Shown here piece after piece: positions 1 through 6,534 of a DNA stretch of 42,683 bases. Position 1 is the first letter of the stretch; each line of letters starts with the position of its first letter. Position numbers and translations under genes: made by a program. The notes below the pieces were generated by a model, which was not told where the DNA came from, searched no databases, and saw only the letters and a list, made by a program, of their open reading frames with translations. This DNA is from an uncultured Phocaeicola sp. (GTDB lineage: Bacteria; Bacteroidota; Bacteroidia; Bacteroidales; Bacteroidaceae). The DNA is taken from the NCBI GenBank assembly GCA_944320855.1, contig CALUJF010000025.1, positions 1-42,683 of the forward strand, written 5' to 3'.

Positions 1-443
1 GGAAGAGTTTTTCCATAAGCTGTTTCAAGTATGATAGCCCTGTAAAATTTCCCGGCCTTCATTTTAAAGATTTTCTCGCCTTTCTCATAGTTTATATATC
101 TTACGGCTTTCATGTCGCCATCCTCGCACAGACCTTTGTTTCCATCAGTCCCATAAGTTGAACTGTAGTAGGTTTTTCCAATCAGGTTCACACAATATGA
201 TAATGTTTCATCCTCACCACCACTTCTTATGATTCTTTCCGTTACCTCATTCTTCATTGTTGTAATATCCGATATATGAAGTAATGTATAATCTCCTGAA
301 ACAACCACATTATGTAGCAGTTTCTTGTTCTTTATAAAACTGAGCAGGATTTTATTCTTTCTGCTTTTGTTCCCATTTCCATGTTTTACGATTCCGAAAA
401 GCTCCTTGAACTCTTCGTAGTTTTTGAATTTATAGTATATCAT
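1..443 (-). CDS. Conserved hypothetical protein of mobile islands, C-terminus off the window
   Basis: An open frame starts at ATG 443 and runs without a stop to the left edge, giving at least 147 residues that begin MIYYKFKNYEEFKELFG. It is basic and soluble, with no signal peptide or membrane segment. I recall similar proteins, function unknown, beside DUF3871 and recombination genes in Bacteroides mobile islands; this is from memory. The start is supported by the AT-rich leader TAAGGATAAT directly upstream and by a terminator at 480-513 that closes the preceding unit. The gene therefore probably has its own promoter between 444 and 480, though I see no clear TAnnTTTG box. It is the last visible gene of the left module. 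Confidence 0.75.
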   Translation of the reverse strand, partial: MIYYKFKNYEEFKELFGIVKHGNGNKSRKNKILLSFIKNKKLLHNVVVSGDYTLLHISDITTMKNEVTERIIRSGGEDETLSYCVNLIGKTYYSSTYGTDGNKGLCEDGDMKAVRYINYEKGEKIFKMKAGKFYRAIILETAYGKTL

Positions 444-479
444 ATTATCCTTATTTTTAAGTTGTTGTTAATAAAAAAA

Positions 480-513
480 GGAGGACACATGACTTATACA
501 TCACATATCCTCC
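480..513 (-). terminator. Intrinsic terminator after the small-ORF chain
   Basis: On the minus strand, arms at 501-513 and 480-492 pair over 13 bp (GGAGGA with TCCTCC outermost, then G:U-containing pairs). A run of seven T follows. It lies between the stop of the 113-residue ORF (596) and the start at 443, so it ends the small-gene transcript. Confidence 0.8.
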
Positions 514-595
514 GTTGTTGTAGATTCGCTTATATTTATACAGCTACACCATGCTCTACAATTTCATGGTAGCTTAAAGTACGCCTGTTATTATC

Positions 596-937
596 TCAAA
601 AGAAAGCTAATAACATATATTCGTTCTTCTGGTCAGATACAATCAAGAGCTTTTCCATTATTTCTATGATTTTCTCAACAGGTTCATCAAGTTCATTCAA
701 TGCTTCATCAATTTTCGTTCTTACTTCCGCATTAAGTTTGTCATAGGATTTCAGTTTCTCCAATCCCTGCCTGAAGTCCTCTCTATTAACTTCTACGTCA
801 TCATCCCAGCTTTCTCCATTATAAGAAATATCGAGTGCTGTCAAGAGGTTATGAAATTCAACCACTTTATAGTTAAATCCGAAAGAAGATGAATATTCGA
901 TTTCATACTTCTTCGCTACATGTAATCTTTGTCCCAT
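596..937 (-). CDS. Conserved hypothetical protein, 113 aa
   Basis: A small acidic soluble protein beginning MGQRLHVAKKYEIEY, with no signal peptide, membrane segment or metal motif. I recall similar proteins in Bacteroides mobile elements, without known function. The ATG at 937 lies inside the preceding 58-residue ORF (35 bp overlap). The next in-frame codons (HVAKKYE) contain no alternative ATG, and the RLHVAKKY start looks conserved, so I keep this start. It is the last gene of a five-member overlapping chain and is followed by the terminator at 480-513. Confidence 0.7.
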   Translation of the reverse strand: MGQRLHVAKKYEIEYSSSFGFNYKVVEFHNLLTALDISYNGESWDDDVEVNREDFRQGLEKLKSYDKLNAEVRTKIDEALNELDEPVEKIIEIMEKLLIVSDQKNEYMLLAFF

Positions 938-1079
938 ATTTGTCTATCCATTTTTGGGCGGCTGATAGAGTAGTAAATGTTTTACTCTCAACCTCACCGT
1001 CCTTGTTAATAATAAATGCTTGAAAATCATTGGAAGAGAAACATACTATCTTGTTCCCTTTATATATTATCTCATCCAT
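903..1079 (-). CDS. Small hypothetical protein, 58 aa
   Basis: Translating from ATG 1079 gives a 58-residue protein beginning MDEIIYKGNKIVCFSSND and ending CSEEV, with stop TGA at 903-905. Its start overlaps the stop of the upstream ORF by 8 bp (ATGGATGA), a typical translational-coupling arrangement, and its 3' end overlaps the next gene by 35 bp. The C-terminal half (TLSAAQKWIDKYG) looks like a short amphipathic helix. I do not recognise a family. Reality is supported by the tight stop/start packing and the lack of any other use of these bases. Confidence 0.55.
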   Translation of the reverse strand: MDEIIYKGNKIVCFSSNDFQAFIINKDGEVESKTFTTLSAAQKWIDKYGTKITCSEEV

Positions 1080-1272
1080 TTTCCAACGCTGTTTTTATAA
1101 GTTCTTTTTTCTCATTAGGGCAGGAATAGACAATTATAGCATCATCATCTTCCATACCGCTCCAGTTAACCTTTAGAATATTTCCACCATTTTCAGTTAT
1201 AATATCAGTGAAATGGTTTATGTCCCCGGAATGCTCACAGTCAGGAACAATAAAATAATTCTTAACGTCCAT
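1072..1272 (-). CDS. Small acidic hypothetical protein, 66 aa
   Basis: The frame is open from 1317, but the likely start is ATG 1272 (MDVKNYFIVPDCEHSGDI). That start overlaps the previous stop by 11 bp, whereas the longer version would overlap by 56 bp. The protein is acidic, contains a GMEDDDAIIVYSCPNEKK segment and ends ALENG. It has no signal peptide or membrane helix, and I do not recognise a family. It is the third gene of the overlapping chain. Confidence 0.55.
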   Translation of the reverse strand: MDVKNYFIVPDCEHSGDINHFTDIITENGGNILKVNWSGMEDDDAIIVYSCPNEKKELIKTALENG

Positions 1273-1474
1273 AATATTCCTCCATATAGCACCTTTCACA
1301 CAAGCTTCCATAATCATTTACTTCGGATCTTGTCATCGGTTTTCCGCAATACTCACATTCTCTGACTGTCTCATGATGGGTTTCATAGACTGTCTGGTAC
1401 ATTGATTTCTTGGCATTTTCCTTACCAAAAAGAAATTCCATACTTTGCTGTTTCTTATTACTTTTCTTTCTCAT
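1262..1474 (-). CDS. Small four-cysteine zinc-ribbon-like protein, 70 aa
   Basis: The 70-residue product has a basic N-terminus (MRKKSNKKQQ) and, in its C-terminal half, two CxxC knuckles: CEYC near residue 40 and CERC near residue 59. This is the layout of a small treble-clef or zinc-ribbon domain of the kind often found in phage and plasmid proteins. It overlaps the upstream zinc-ribbon gene by 17 bp and the downstream gene by about 11 bp, so the three are probably translated from one message. The exact role is unknown; nucleic-acid or protein binding is inference from the fold. Confidence 0.65.
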   Translation of the reverse strand: MRKKSNKKQQSMEFLFGKENAKKSMYQTVYETHHETVRECEYCGKPMTRSEVNDYGSLCERCYMEEYYGR

Positions 1475-1610
1475 TGTTTTCTTCTGTTTTAATTATTACT
1501 TCTGATTCTGTAAAGTCTTCATCGCAGTAAGAGCATTGAAAACAGTAACCTTCGATTTCTGACTTTATTAGTTCTCTGCCGCAAATAGGACAGTAATATA
1601 TCTTCTTCAT
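1458..1610 (-). CDS. Small zinc-ribbon protein, 50 aa
   Basis: From ATG 1610 the product begins MKKIYYCPICGREL and has a CPIC knuckle near residue 7 followed by CFQCSYC near residues 23-29, a rubredoxin/zinc-ribbon-like pattern. A start six bases upstream (ATG 1616) and one at 1652 are in frame. The last would lie inside the terminator hairpin at 1636-1687, so it is unlikely. It is the first gene of the overlapping small-gene chain. Function is unknown; metal-dependent binding is inferred only from the cysteines. Confidence 0.6.
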   Translation of the reverse strand: MKKIYYCPICGRELIKSEIEGYCFQCSYCDEDFTESEVIIKTEENNEKEK

Positions 1611-1635
1611 ATTCATAAGTTTTATAAAAGAAAAA

Positions 1636-1687
1636 GACCGGAGAGACATCATATTATTCTTGTTGTTCTATGATTATCTCCCCGGTC
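1636..1687 (-). terminator. Intrinsic terminator after the nuclease gene
   Basis: On the minus strand, arms 1677-1687 and 1636-1646 pair as GACCGG/CCGGTC plus a GAGA/TCTC extension, with one internal mismatch. T5-C-T4 follows. It separates the Sak3/nuclease transcript from the small zinc-protein chain. Confidence 0.8.
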
Positions 1688-1702
1688 TAAGTTTCCGAGT
1701 TA

Positions 1703-2635
1703 TTAAATGGCTATTACTAATGCCCCAGCCACTCTTGAGGTTTTCATGTAGGCATCAAAATCAATATCTGGATGATCTTTCTTGAATGCCTGTAGGTCGA
1801 AAGAAGTTCTGATTCCCGGTAATTTTCTGGTAAGTCTCATCGTATCTGTAAACCACGACTTGACATCCATCATTTCCATTTCTAAAAGAATCTTTGATTT
1901 GAGGGCACTAAGTCTTTCCTCAATTTCATTCTTTGTCTGAATCAATTCCCTTATTTCCGATTCCTGATTTCTGATTTCTTCCGGTATGCTGTAAGGGTTT
2001 TCAAATTGTTCCCCTCGTAAATCAGAGTCCAGAAGTTCTTTACAAATTTCAGATGGTATTCGACTTACTGGTATTAAATCCGCTATATGGTCAAATGTTC
2101 CATCCTTCTTTGGTTTGTTTCTAAGGTGCATTATAAAGAGTTTTCCTACTTTAGCCTTCTTGTTCTGAAGTTCAAATAAGTAGGCATAAATACTGAGTTG
2201 CCATCTTGCTTTCTCAAGTTTTTCAGATGTCATTGTTCCATAGGTCTTAATATCACCTATGTCAAATGTAGTATCATCAACTCTGTAAACCTTATCGATA
2301 TTGCTTGCCCAGTTTTTACCGTCTGTGATTGTATATTCCGAGCATTCATGAACCAACCCATTGTTTTTACAGATTTCAATATAATCAGCTACTTCCTGGG
2401 TTCCGTCATTTATCCAGTTCTTATCAAAATCTTCTATTGATATATGAACCTGAGTACCATATTCTGCTGCTTTAACTATCATATCCTCCGGCACTCCATC
2501 AAATTCATTTGGGAATAACTGTCTTTGTAACATTCCTGTGATACCTGACAGTTCTTTACCATCAATCCAATACTGGTGCAGTTCTTCATTGAAAACCACA
2601 CCGCTGTCCTTAAGTTCTATTCTTTTTGTTGCCAT
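1703..2635 (-). CDS. PD-(D/E)XK superfamily nuclease of a phage-type recombination module
   Basis: A 310-residue protein with the core of a PD-(D/E)XK exonuclease of the RecB/lambda-exonuclease type. Candidate catalytic residues are a helix ending GTQVH (H64), D114 in NIDKV, D128 and K130 in IGDIKT, and a WQLSIYAYL motif (Q146) after it. A charged coiled coil follows at about 225-260. It lies 2 bp downstream of a Sak3-type annealing protein, the usual pairing of an end-resecting exonuclease with a single-strand annealing partner in phages and mobile islands. It would resect double-strand ends to load the partner. The superfamily call is firm; the exact family and polarity are not readable by eye. 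Confidence 0.8.
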   Translation of the reverse strand: MATKRIELKDSGVVFNEELHQYWIDGKELSGITGMLQRQLFPNEFDGVPEDMIVKAAEYGTQVHISIEDFDKNWINDGTQEVADYIEICKNNGLVHECSEYTITDGKNWASNIDKVYRVDDTTFDIGDIKTYGTMTSEKLEKARWQLSIYAYLFELQNKKAKVGKLFIMHLRNKPKKDGTFDHIADLIPVSRIPSEICKELLDSDLRGEQFENPYSIPEEIRNQESEIRELIQTKNEIEERLSALKSKILLEMEMMDVKSWFTDTMRLTRKLPGIRTSFDLQAFKKDHPDIDFDAYMKTSRVAGALVIAI

Positions 2636-2637
2636 AA

Positions 2638-3390
2638 TTAAACTGCCTGATTAAGTTGTAATTTTCGTTCTGTAAATAATGCTTTGATTTCTGTATTACC
2701 TGTTACTTCATTCTGATGTTGCTTATAAAGTTCCATCAGTGAGTCTTGGGTTTTACACTGTTGTAGAGCTATCCTTATTCCGGCATATTTTTCCTGTACC
2801 GCCTGTTGAGGTGTTCTACTCTTTCTTGTTCTCTTTGGTTGTTCCGGTATTGATTCCTGCTGATTGGTATTATCATCATCCATCTTTTCCGGAATATCTT
2901 CTCCAGCATAGATATAAAGTCCAAGACCAAACATTGCCAGGTTTTTCACTAAGCATCTCATAATGGTCTTATTGATATCAAACATGGAAGCTGCTTCAAC
3001 CGTTCTTTCAACATATTCCTTCTTGAACTTATCATAAACTTTGTAAGTGTATGGTTCAAGTTTCATCGCCTTATTGGAAGTATTCATTACAGGTAACCAC
3101 ATTTGATGGGTTATATTATCTACCGTAACTTCCGTATATACAATAATCCCAGTTCTTTCATCTGCAAAGTATGGAAGGTTTGTGATAGGATCCTTCACGA
3201 TTCTATAGGTTGCACTAGGATAGGCTCTTTTAAATTCAGCCCAGGCATTTGCCCAACTCAGGTAGCTAAGATTTTCTCTCTTTTCTACCTTATCATTCAT
3301 ATCAAGTGAATAAAGAGCATCAAAATAAATTTCTCTTCTTTCATTTTCTGTACTTCCTTGTGGAACTTGAGGTCTTATAAATTTACACAT
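2638..3390 (-). CDS. Single-strand annealing protein, DUF1071/Sak3 type
   Basis: A 250-residue protein with the hallmarks of DUF1071 (Sak3 annealing proteins): YLSWANAWAEFK near residues 43-54, an LPVMN segment near 99-103, and the conserved IN-(x)n-RCLVKN-AMFGLGLYIYAGEDIP block at about 139-167. The C-terminus after 170 is low-complexity and polar. The family anneals complementary single strands during phage or plasmid recombination and usually sits beside a nuclease, as here. The gene begins 12 bp after the 159-residue ORF and ends 2 bp before the nuclease, so the three form one operon closed by the terminator at 1636-1687. Confidence 0.85.
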   Translation of the reverse strand: MCKFIRPQVPQGSTENERREIYFDALYSLDMNDKVEKRENLSYLSWANAWAEFKRAYPSATYRIVKDPITNLPYFADERTGIIVYTEVTVDNITHQMWLPVMNTSNKAMKLEPYTYKVYDKFKKEYVERTVEAASMFDINKTIMRCLVKNLAMFGLGLYIYAGEDIPEKMDDDNTNQQESIPEQPKRTRKSRTPQQAVQEKYAGIRIALQQCKTQDSLMELYKQHQNEVTGNTEIKALFTERKLQLNQAV

Positions 3391-3402
3391 GGTATTTGGA
3401 TT

Positions 3403-3882
3403 TTAATTGTTAGTACTAAGTTTTGATTTATACTTGGTGTTGACGTATTCAAGACAAAAGCTTCTTAAAACTTCTGCCTTATCTTTCTCATCATACACAT
3501 AATAAAAAGTCTGGGGATGACCGTAACGATCGTCTCTTTTTACCGTTCCTTTAAAATCACCTTTCTTAAAGAAATACTGAAATGGTACTATTAAACTGGT
3601 GTCTGTATTGTCAAATTGGACATATACCATAACACTTAGCTTTCCTTTGTAGAGCCATATTCCTTCTACCACAGAATTCCAGTTGTTCCCTTTTCTTCTG
3701 TCTGGGTTTACATAGAATTCATAATCTCTTGTACCTCTTATTCTCCGACCTGTCTCTTTTACTATCCTGAGTATGGTTTCTTCCGATAATCTGCTTAATT
3801 CGTCCTGTGTCAGATTATTTACTATCTCAATCTTTTTCACAGGTGCAGTTCTCTTGAAAAGTTCTGTATTTACGTTTATCAT
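3403..3882 (-). CDS. Hypothetical protein, 159 aa, first gene of the recombination operon
   Basis: A basic soluble protein with no signal peptide or membrane helix and no motif I recognise. The N-terminal third (about 25-50) is predicted helical and the rest is rich in aromatic and beta-prone residues (WLYKGKLSVMVYVQF, QTFYYVYDEK). It starts at ATG 3882, just downstream of the terminator at 3914-3981, so its promoter must lie in or right after that hairpin. It precedes the annealing protein by 12 bp, so a role in DNA metabolism of the element is plausible but is inference only. Confidence 0.7.
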   Translation of the reverse strand: MINVNTELFKRTAPVKKIEIVNNLTQDELSRLSEETILRIVKETGRRIRGTRDYEFYVNPDRRKGNNWNSVVEGIWLYKGKLSVMVYVQFDNTDTSLIVPFQYFFKKGDFKGTVKRDDRYGHPQTFYYVYDEKDKAEVLRSFCLEYVNTKYKSKLSTNN

Positions 3883-3913
3883 TTCTGTTATTATTTATTG
3901 GGTGAAACAAAAA

Positions 3914-3981
3914 GAGGAGGTATAGATATCTTGGTTTAATAATTCTGTTTTCTTAATAAACTTTGATATCTATACCTCCTC
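3914..3981 (-). terminator. Long-stem intrinsic terminator after the DUF3871 gene
   Basis: Arms 3965-3981 and 3914-3930 are a perfect 17-bp inverted repeat beginning GAGGAGGTATAG. A weaker inner stem (GTTTATTAA-like) sits inside, and a T5 tract follows on the minus strand. It lies 36 bp after the stop at 4017. The arm carries a consensus-like AGGAGGT, which here is locked in the stem. Confidence 0.85.
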
Positions 3982-4016
3982 CGGTACTTGTAAAGGACAA
4001 AAAATGCCCTTATATT

Positions 4017-5072
4017 TCAATGTAGGAACCAGCTATAACCTTCGGTATCATTACCTTCTATGGCATTCTGTATTCCTAATGCAAAATCAGTACAATTCTG
4101 GTTTCTATCCAGCCAGGTATCAATATATGACCCCTTCACTGCTTCGTTAGCCAGTTGTAGTAGATTCCAGCAAGTTAAAATCTCTCCCTCTTTCTTTCCG
4201 AAATTTGGGTTTGATACATAACCTTTCACCATCGCATTGACAGCTTGATCGCCTATTTCCAACGATGGTAATGCTCTTTGTTCGTTCACAGGCAGGAACT
4301 GATATAATCTGAGTCTGCCTATAATCTTACAAAATAGTTCCTCTGAGATTTCTGTATTTCTCAGATTCTCCAAAAGTCTCAATGTTTCTTCTTTGTGTGG
4401 ATTAAAACCATTAAACAATTCCAAAGCCTTCTGCATAATGTCAGCCTCGGTCATACATTCTATGGTTCCTGAAAATCCGTCACATGTTAAACATAGATTT
4501 GAACATACTCTCACTTTCCAGCCGACAAAGATTTTAAATTTCATTGCGGTCTGAGTTCTGTAGAGTTTGTCTTCGCTATAACTTCTCACTCCACCTATAC
4601 AAAGATGGACTGTTTGGTTATTTATGGTACGAGTGATATTCTTTACATGTGCTACCCATGCTAAACGCTGATAGAACACTGTTTTTTCATCTTCTCTTAG
4701 TTCACTCGCTTTCTTGTGTGCTGCTGAGGGTATTCTTCCTATGATGGGATGTGATACCCTGCATTCTACTGGAGTTAATTCCCCAAAAACCTGTTCAGCA
4801 ACCTTACTTACAGCACCTATAAAATTCTGGTGCGAAATAGTCAGTGTGTTGTCGCTGAATGTCGGTATTATATTCTTCGTAGTTAAATCCTCAAGCGAAA
4901 TTGCCGAGGTATTAGATTCGATAAAGTTTGGGTGATTGTCTCCATCCCAAAACTCATCTTCAATAATTTCAGCATCCGTAATATCTTCATTACTTCTGAT
5001 GCTAAGTTCTTTTCTTGTTGCAGCTTCCCCTAATATGACAGGTTCAGCTATTTCTGATGTCTTCTTTTTCAT
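4017..5072 (-). CDS. DUF3871 family protein of Bacteroidales mobile elements
   Basis: A 351-residue soluble protein that I recognise as DUF3871. It has an acidic N-terminus, then NFIESNTSAISLEDL, a segment ISHQNFI, the conserved VSHPIIGRIPSA motif near residues 106-117, IGGVRSYSEDKLY, and a C-terminus ending WFLH. The family is found in Bacteroidales mobile islands and prophages; its biochemical role is not known to me. It forms its own unit here, bounded downstream by the terminator at 3914-3981. Its upstream leader has a 7-bp hairpin (5104-5126, GGAAAGC/GCTTTCC) that could influence translation. Confidence 0.85.
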   Translation of the reverse strand: MKKKTSEIAEPVILGEAATRKELSIRSNEDITDAEIIEDEFWDGDNHPNFIESNTSAISLEDLTTKNIIPTFSDNTLTISHQNFIGAVSKVAEQVFGELTPVECRVSHPIIGRIPSAAHKKASELREDEKTVFYQRLAWVAHVKNITRTINNQTVHLCIGGVRSYSEDKLYRTQTAMKFKIFVGWKVRVCSNLCLTCDGFSGTIECMTEADIMQKALELFNGFNPHKEETLRLLENLRNTEISEELFCKIIGRLRLYQFLPVNEQRALPSLEIGDQAVNAMVKGYVSNPNFGKKEGEILTCWNLLQLANEAVKGSYIDTWLDRNQNCTDFALGIQNAIEGNDTEGYSWFLH

Positions 5073-5157
5073 TGTTAGTACATCGTTTTTTGTTAGTAAC
5101 CGGGAAAGCCTGTATTACCAGCTTTCCATATACTATTCTCGAAAAAATAATTGAAAG

Positions 5158-5238
5158 CTACTTTTTCTTTCCGCTCCCAATAATTTGTAATATGGCCGTT
5201 AATATCTCAAGGCCGATTCTGATTAGTTCTCTGTTCAT
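5158..5238 (-). CDS. Possible micro-protein, 26 aa (smalltalk-like)
   Basis: From ATG 5238 the frame encodes 26 residues, MNRELIRIGLEILTAILQII followed by GSGKKK, with stop TAG at 5158-5160. One hydrophobic helix with a lysine tail and the core ILTAI recall the tiny Bacteroidales proteins annotated as smalltalk proteins, a resemblance I cannot test. A purine-rich AGAGAAGA precedes the ATG. It lies 85 bp upstream of the DUF3871 gene on the same strand. At this length it could be chance. Confidence 0.35.
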   Translation of the reverse strand: MNRELIRIGLEILTAILQIIGSGKKK

Positions 5239-5333
5239 TCTTCTCTTTTCATTGTTTCATATTATTTAAATTGTTAATTATTAATTTCTTATCTTATATA
5301 TAAGGGTTTCAGGGATTATTATACGGACAAAAA

Positions 5334-5369
5334 AATAGCAGAATACCGATTTCTCAGTACTCTGCTATT
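5334..5369 (-). terminator. Intrinsic terminator with no upstream protein gene
   Basis: Arms AATAGCAGAGTAC (5357-5369) and its partner (5334-5346) form a 13-bp stem followed by T7 on the minus strand. The one non-Watson-Crick position is a G:U pair only if the minus strand is the RNA, which points to a minus-strand transcript. No protein gene lies between it and ssrA, and ssrA has its own terminator at 5835-5857. Confidence 0.7.
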
Positions 5370-5472
5370 GTCATTATAAGGATAATATGAAACAACTTCT
5401 AAAACCAATCATCATTCGGTTAGTTTTAGAAATGGCTTCTAATGCAAATCTTTTTGCATATAGATATTATCC
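5370..5472 (-). ncRNA. Candidate structured small RNA ending at the 5334-5369 terminator
   Basis: Three nested or adjacent inverted repeats can be drawn on the minus strand. A 9-bp closing stem (5464-5472 with 5380-5388, GGATAATAT/ATATTATCC) encloses a hairpin ATGCAAA/TTTGCAT with a 4-nt loop (5442-5459). It also encloses a hairpin TTCTAAAAC/GTTTTAGAA (5397-5431). Together they make a three-way junction sitting directly upstream of an intrinsic terminator, the layout of a bacterial small RNA. I find no clear promoter box. A 31-codon plus-strand frame (5387-5482) overlaps it and is the competing explanation. Confidence 0.35.
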
Positions 5473-5834
5473 TCATATATAAATGAAGAACCTTGTCTGA
5501 AAACTCTTCGCTTTAACTTGGCTCTTCGATAGGCATTCAGATTTCATTATAAAGACTGTAGCTCTATAGTTACTCTCTGACGCACATCCTTCCAATCCTA
5601 TTCATGGCATCCTCTGAACATGATAGGACCAGGTATCGTATTTTTGTTTTTGATTTATTGTTTGATTTTTCTATTGTTATTGTTTATTTCATATATAAGG
5701 GTTTGAGGGGAATGGGAGAGGGAAGAAAATTATTGCAGAGTTCGGTTTATTTGCCTTTCTTAACTCAGACAAGGTTAAACTTGCATAAAATACAGGGGGA
5801 GTAAAAAGGGGAGTAAAATGAATACATAAAAGAA

Positions 5835-5857
5835 AAACCGCTGAAAATCAGCGGTTT
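5835..5857 (-). terminator. ssrA intrinsic terminator
   Basis: A 10-bp perfect stem AAACCGCTGA/TCAGCGGTTT with a 3-nt loop, followed on the minus strand by T-rich sequence (TTTTTCTTTT). It begins 13 bp beyond the mature tmRNA 3' end. Confidence 0.9.
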
Positions 5858-5870
5858 ACAAAATGTGTCG

Positions 5871-6263
5871 TGGACCTGGAGGGAGTCGAACCCTCGTCCA
5901 AACAAGGAAGCCATATGCTTTCTACATGCTTATCTCTGCCTTCAGTTTTCGTGCATAAGCAAGACCAGAGCCACCCACTTATACCTTAGTCCTTAAATTT
6001 CGCCGGAGCCGCAGGACAAGACTCAGACTATTCCCGATTTTGCTGCACCGCTATATCAAACGCTTCGGAACAAGAGCTTTTGAGCGATGTCTCGTTTCTG
6101 TCACTGTGACAGAAATAAAGCTAATCTACTGTACTTCGATTAAGCAGCGAGAGCATAGTTTTCGTTGCCAGATAATTGTTCAGTAACTGAGATTATAGTG
6201 CAAATCACTGACGCACTGCATGCTTACATACCACATCTCTCGCTGTCAAAACCAAACAAGCCC
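5871..6263 (-). ncRNA. ssrA: tmRNA (transfer-messenger RNA)
   Basis: This is the trans-translation RNA that rescues stalled ribosomes. The 5' end GGGCTTG (6257-6263) pairs with CAGGTCC (5872-5878) as a 7-bp acceptor stem with two G:U pairs. The T-arm GGGTTCGACTCCC lies next to the 3' end; the discriminator is A5871 and CCA is not encoded. The tag reading frame at 6140-6169 reads GNENYALAA then TAA, ending in the degradation signal ALAA. A TAnnTTTG promoter lies upstream and a terminator downstream. The 3' end of ssrA is a well-known integration target, which matters for the accessory DNA to its left. Confidence 0.95.
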
Positions 6264-6288
6264 AAGTTGTGATAATCGTTTAACACCG

Positions 6289-6320
6289 CAAAAATAGATA
6301 AAAATAATATTATTTGCAAA
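6289..6320 (-). promoter_or_regulatory. ssrA promoter
   Basis: On the minus strand, TTTG (6317-6320) is followed 20 bp later by TATTTTTG (6289-6296). This matches the Bacteroides primary-sigma consensus TTTG-N19-21-TAnnTTTG. The expected start is near 6280, about 17 nt before the mature tmRNA 5' end. Confidence 0.85.
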
Positions 6321-6384
6321 AAACATGTAATAAATCTTTCGTTTGGCAATGTATATTGTTCTTATTTTTATACGCTAATGAAAG

Positions 6385-6515
6385 ATTCAGTGAACGGTAA
6401 ATGAACGACAAATAAACGGCTAATGAACATAAAATGAAATTCTAATGTCTTTCGAATGTGGTTCTAATGTCATTCGAATATCGTTCATTTACTGTTCAGT
6501 AGCCGTTCACTGAGT
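6385..6515. repeat. Array of 12 units with exact 11-bp period and central inversion
   Basis: Five units ending in TGAAC, TAAAC or TGAAA end at 6395, 6406, 6417, 6428 and 6439. They are followed at once by seven units with TTC at 6440, 6451, 6462, 6473, 6484, 6495 and 6506. Spacing is exactly 11 bp throughout, and the two halves are mirror-inverted (NGAAC against GTTCN). The longest perfect inverted match is 11 bp (6398-6408 with 6481-6491), with a further 10-bp match at 6389-6398 with 6503-6512. It lies between the manA stop and the ssrA promoter; the hairpin could terminate manA. Confidence 0.85.
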
Positions 6516-6534
6516 GTTTGTTGCTGTCTTTAAA

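Larger units (their letters stand above)
5253..5834. other. Gene-poor stretch between the accessory module and ssrA
   Basis: About 580 bases without a convincing gene. It holds a minus-strand intrinsic terminator (5334-5369), a nested set of inverted repeats (5380-5472), and two imperfect copies of ATATATAAGGGTTT-S-AGGG at about 5295-5313 and 5691-5709. A repeated CTCTTCG lies near 5505-5530. Plus-strand open frames at 5387-5482 (31 codons) and 5604-5804 (66 codons) lack any family resemblance. If the left module is an island inserted at ssrA, its end should lie here. Confidence 0.6.

Noticed and set aside
381-572. 63-codon plus-strand frame
   Set aside because: It crosses the real minus-strand gene at 1-443 and a terminator hairpin, and looks like antisense reading.
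4017-5072. DUF3871 gene as a replication initiator
   Set aside because: No helicase, primase or winged-helix motif is visible and no iterons are nearby; only the domain family can be supported.
5604-5804. 66-codon plus-strand frame left of ssrA
   Set aside because: No family resemblance, no leader signal, and biased composition; more likely chance in AT-rich DNA.
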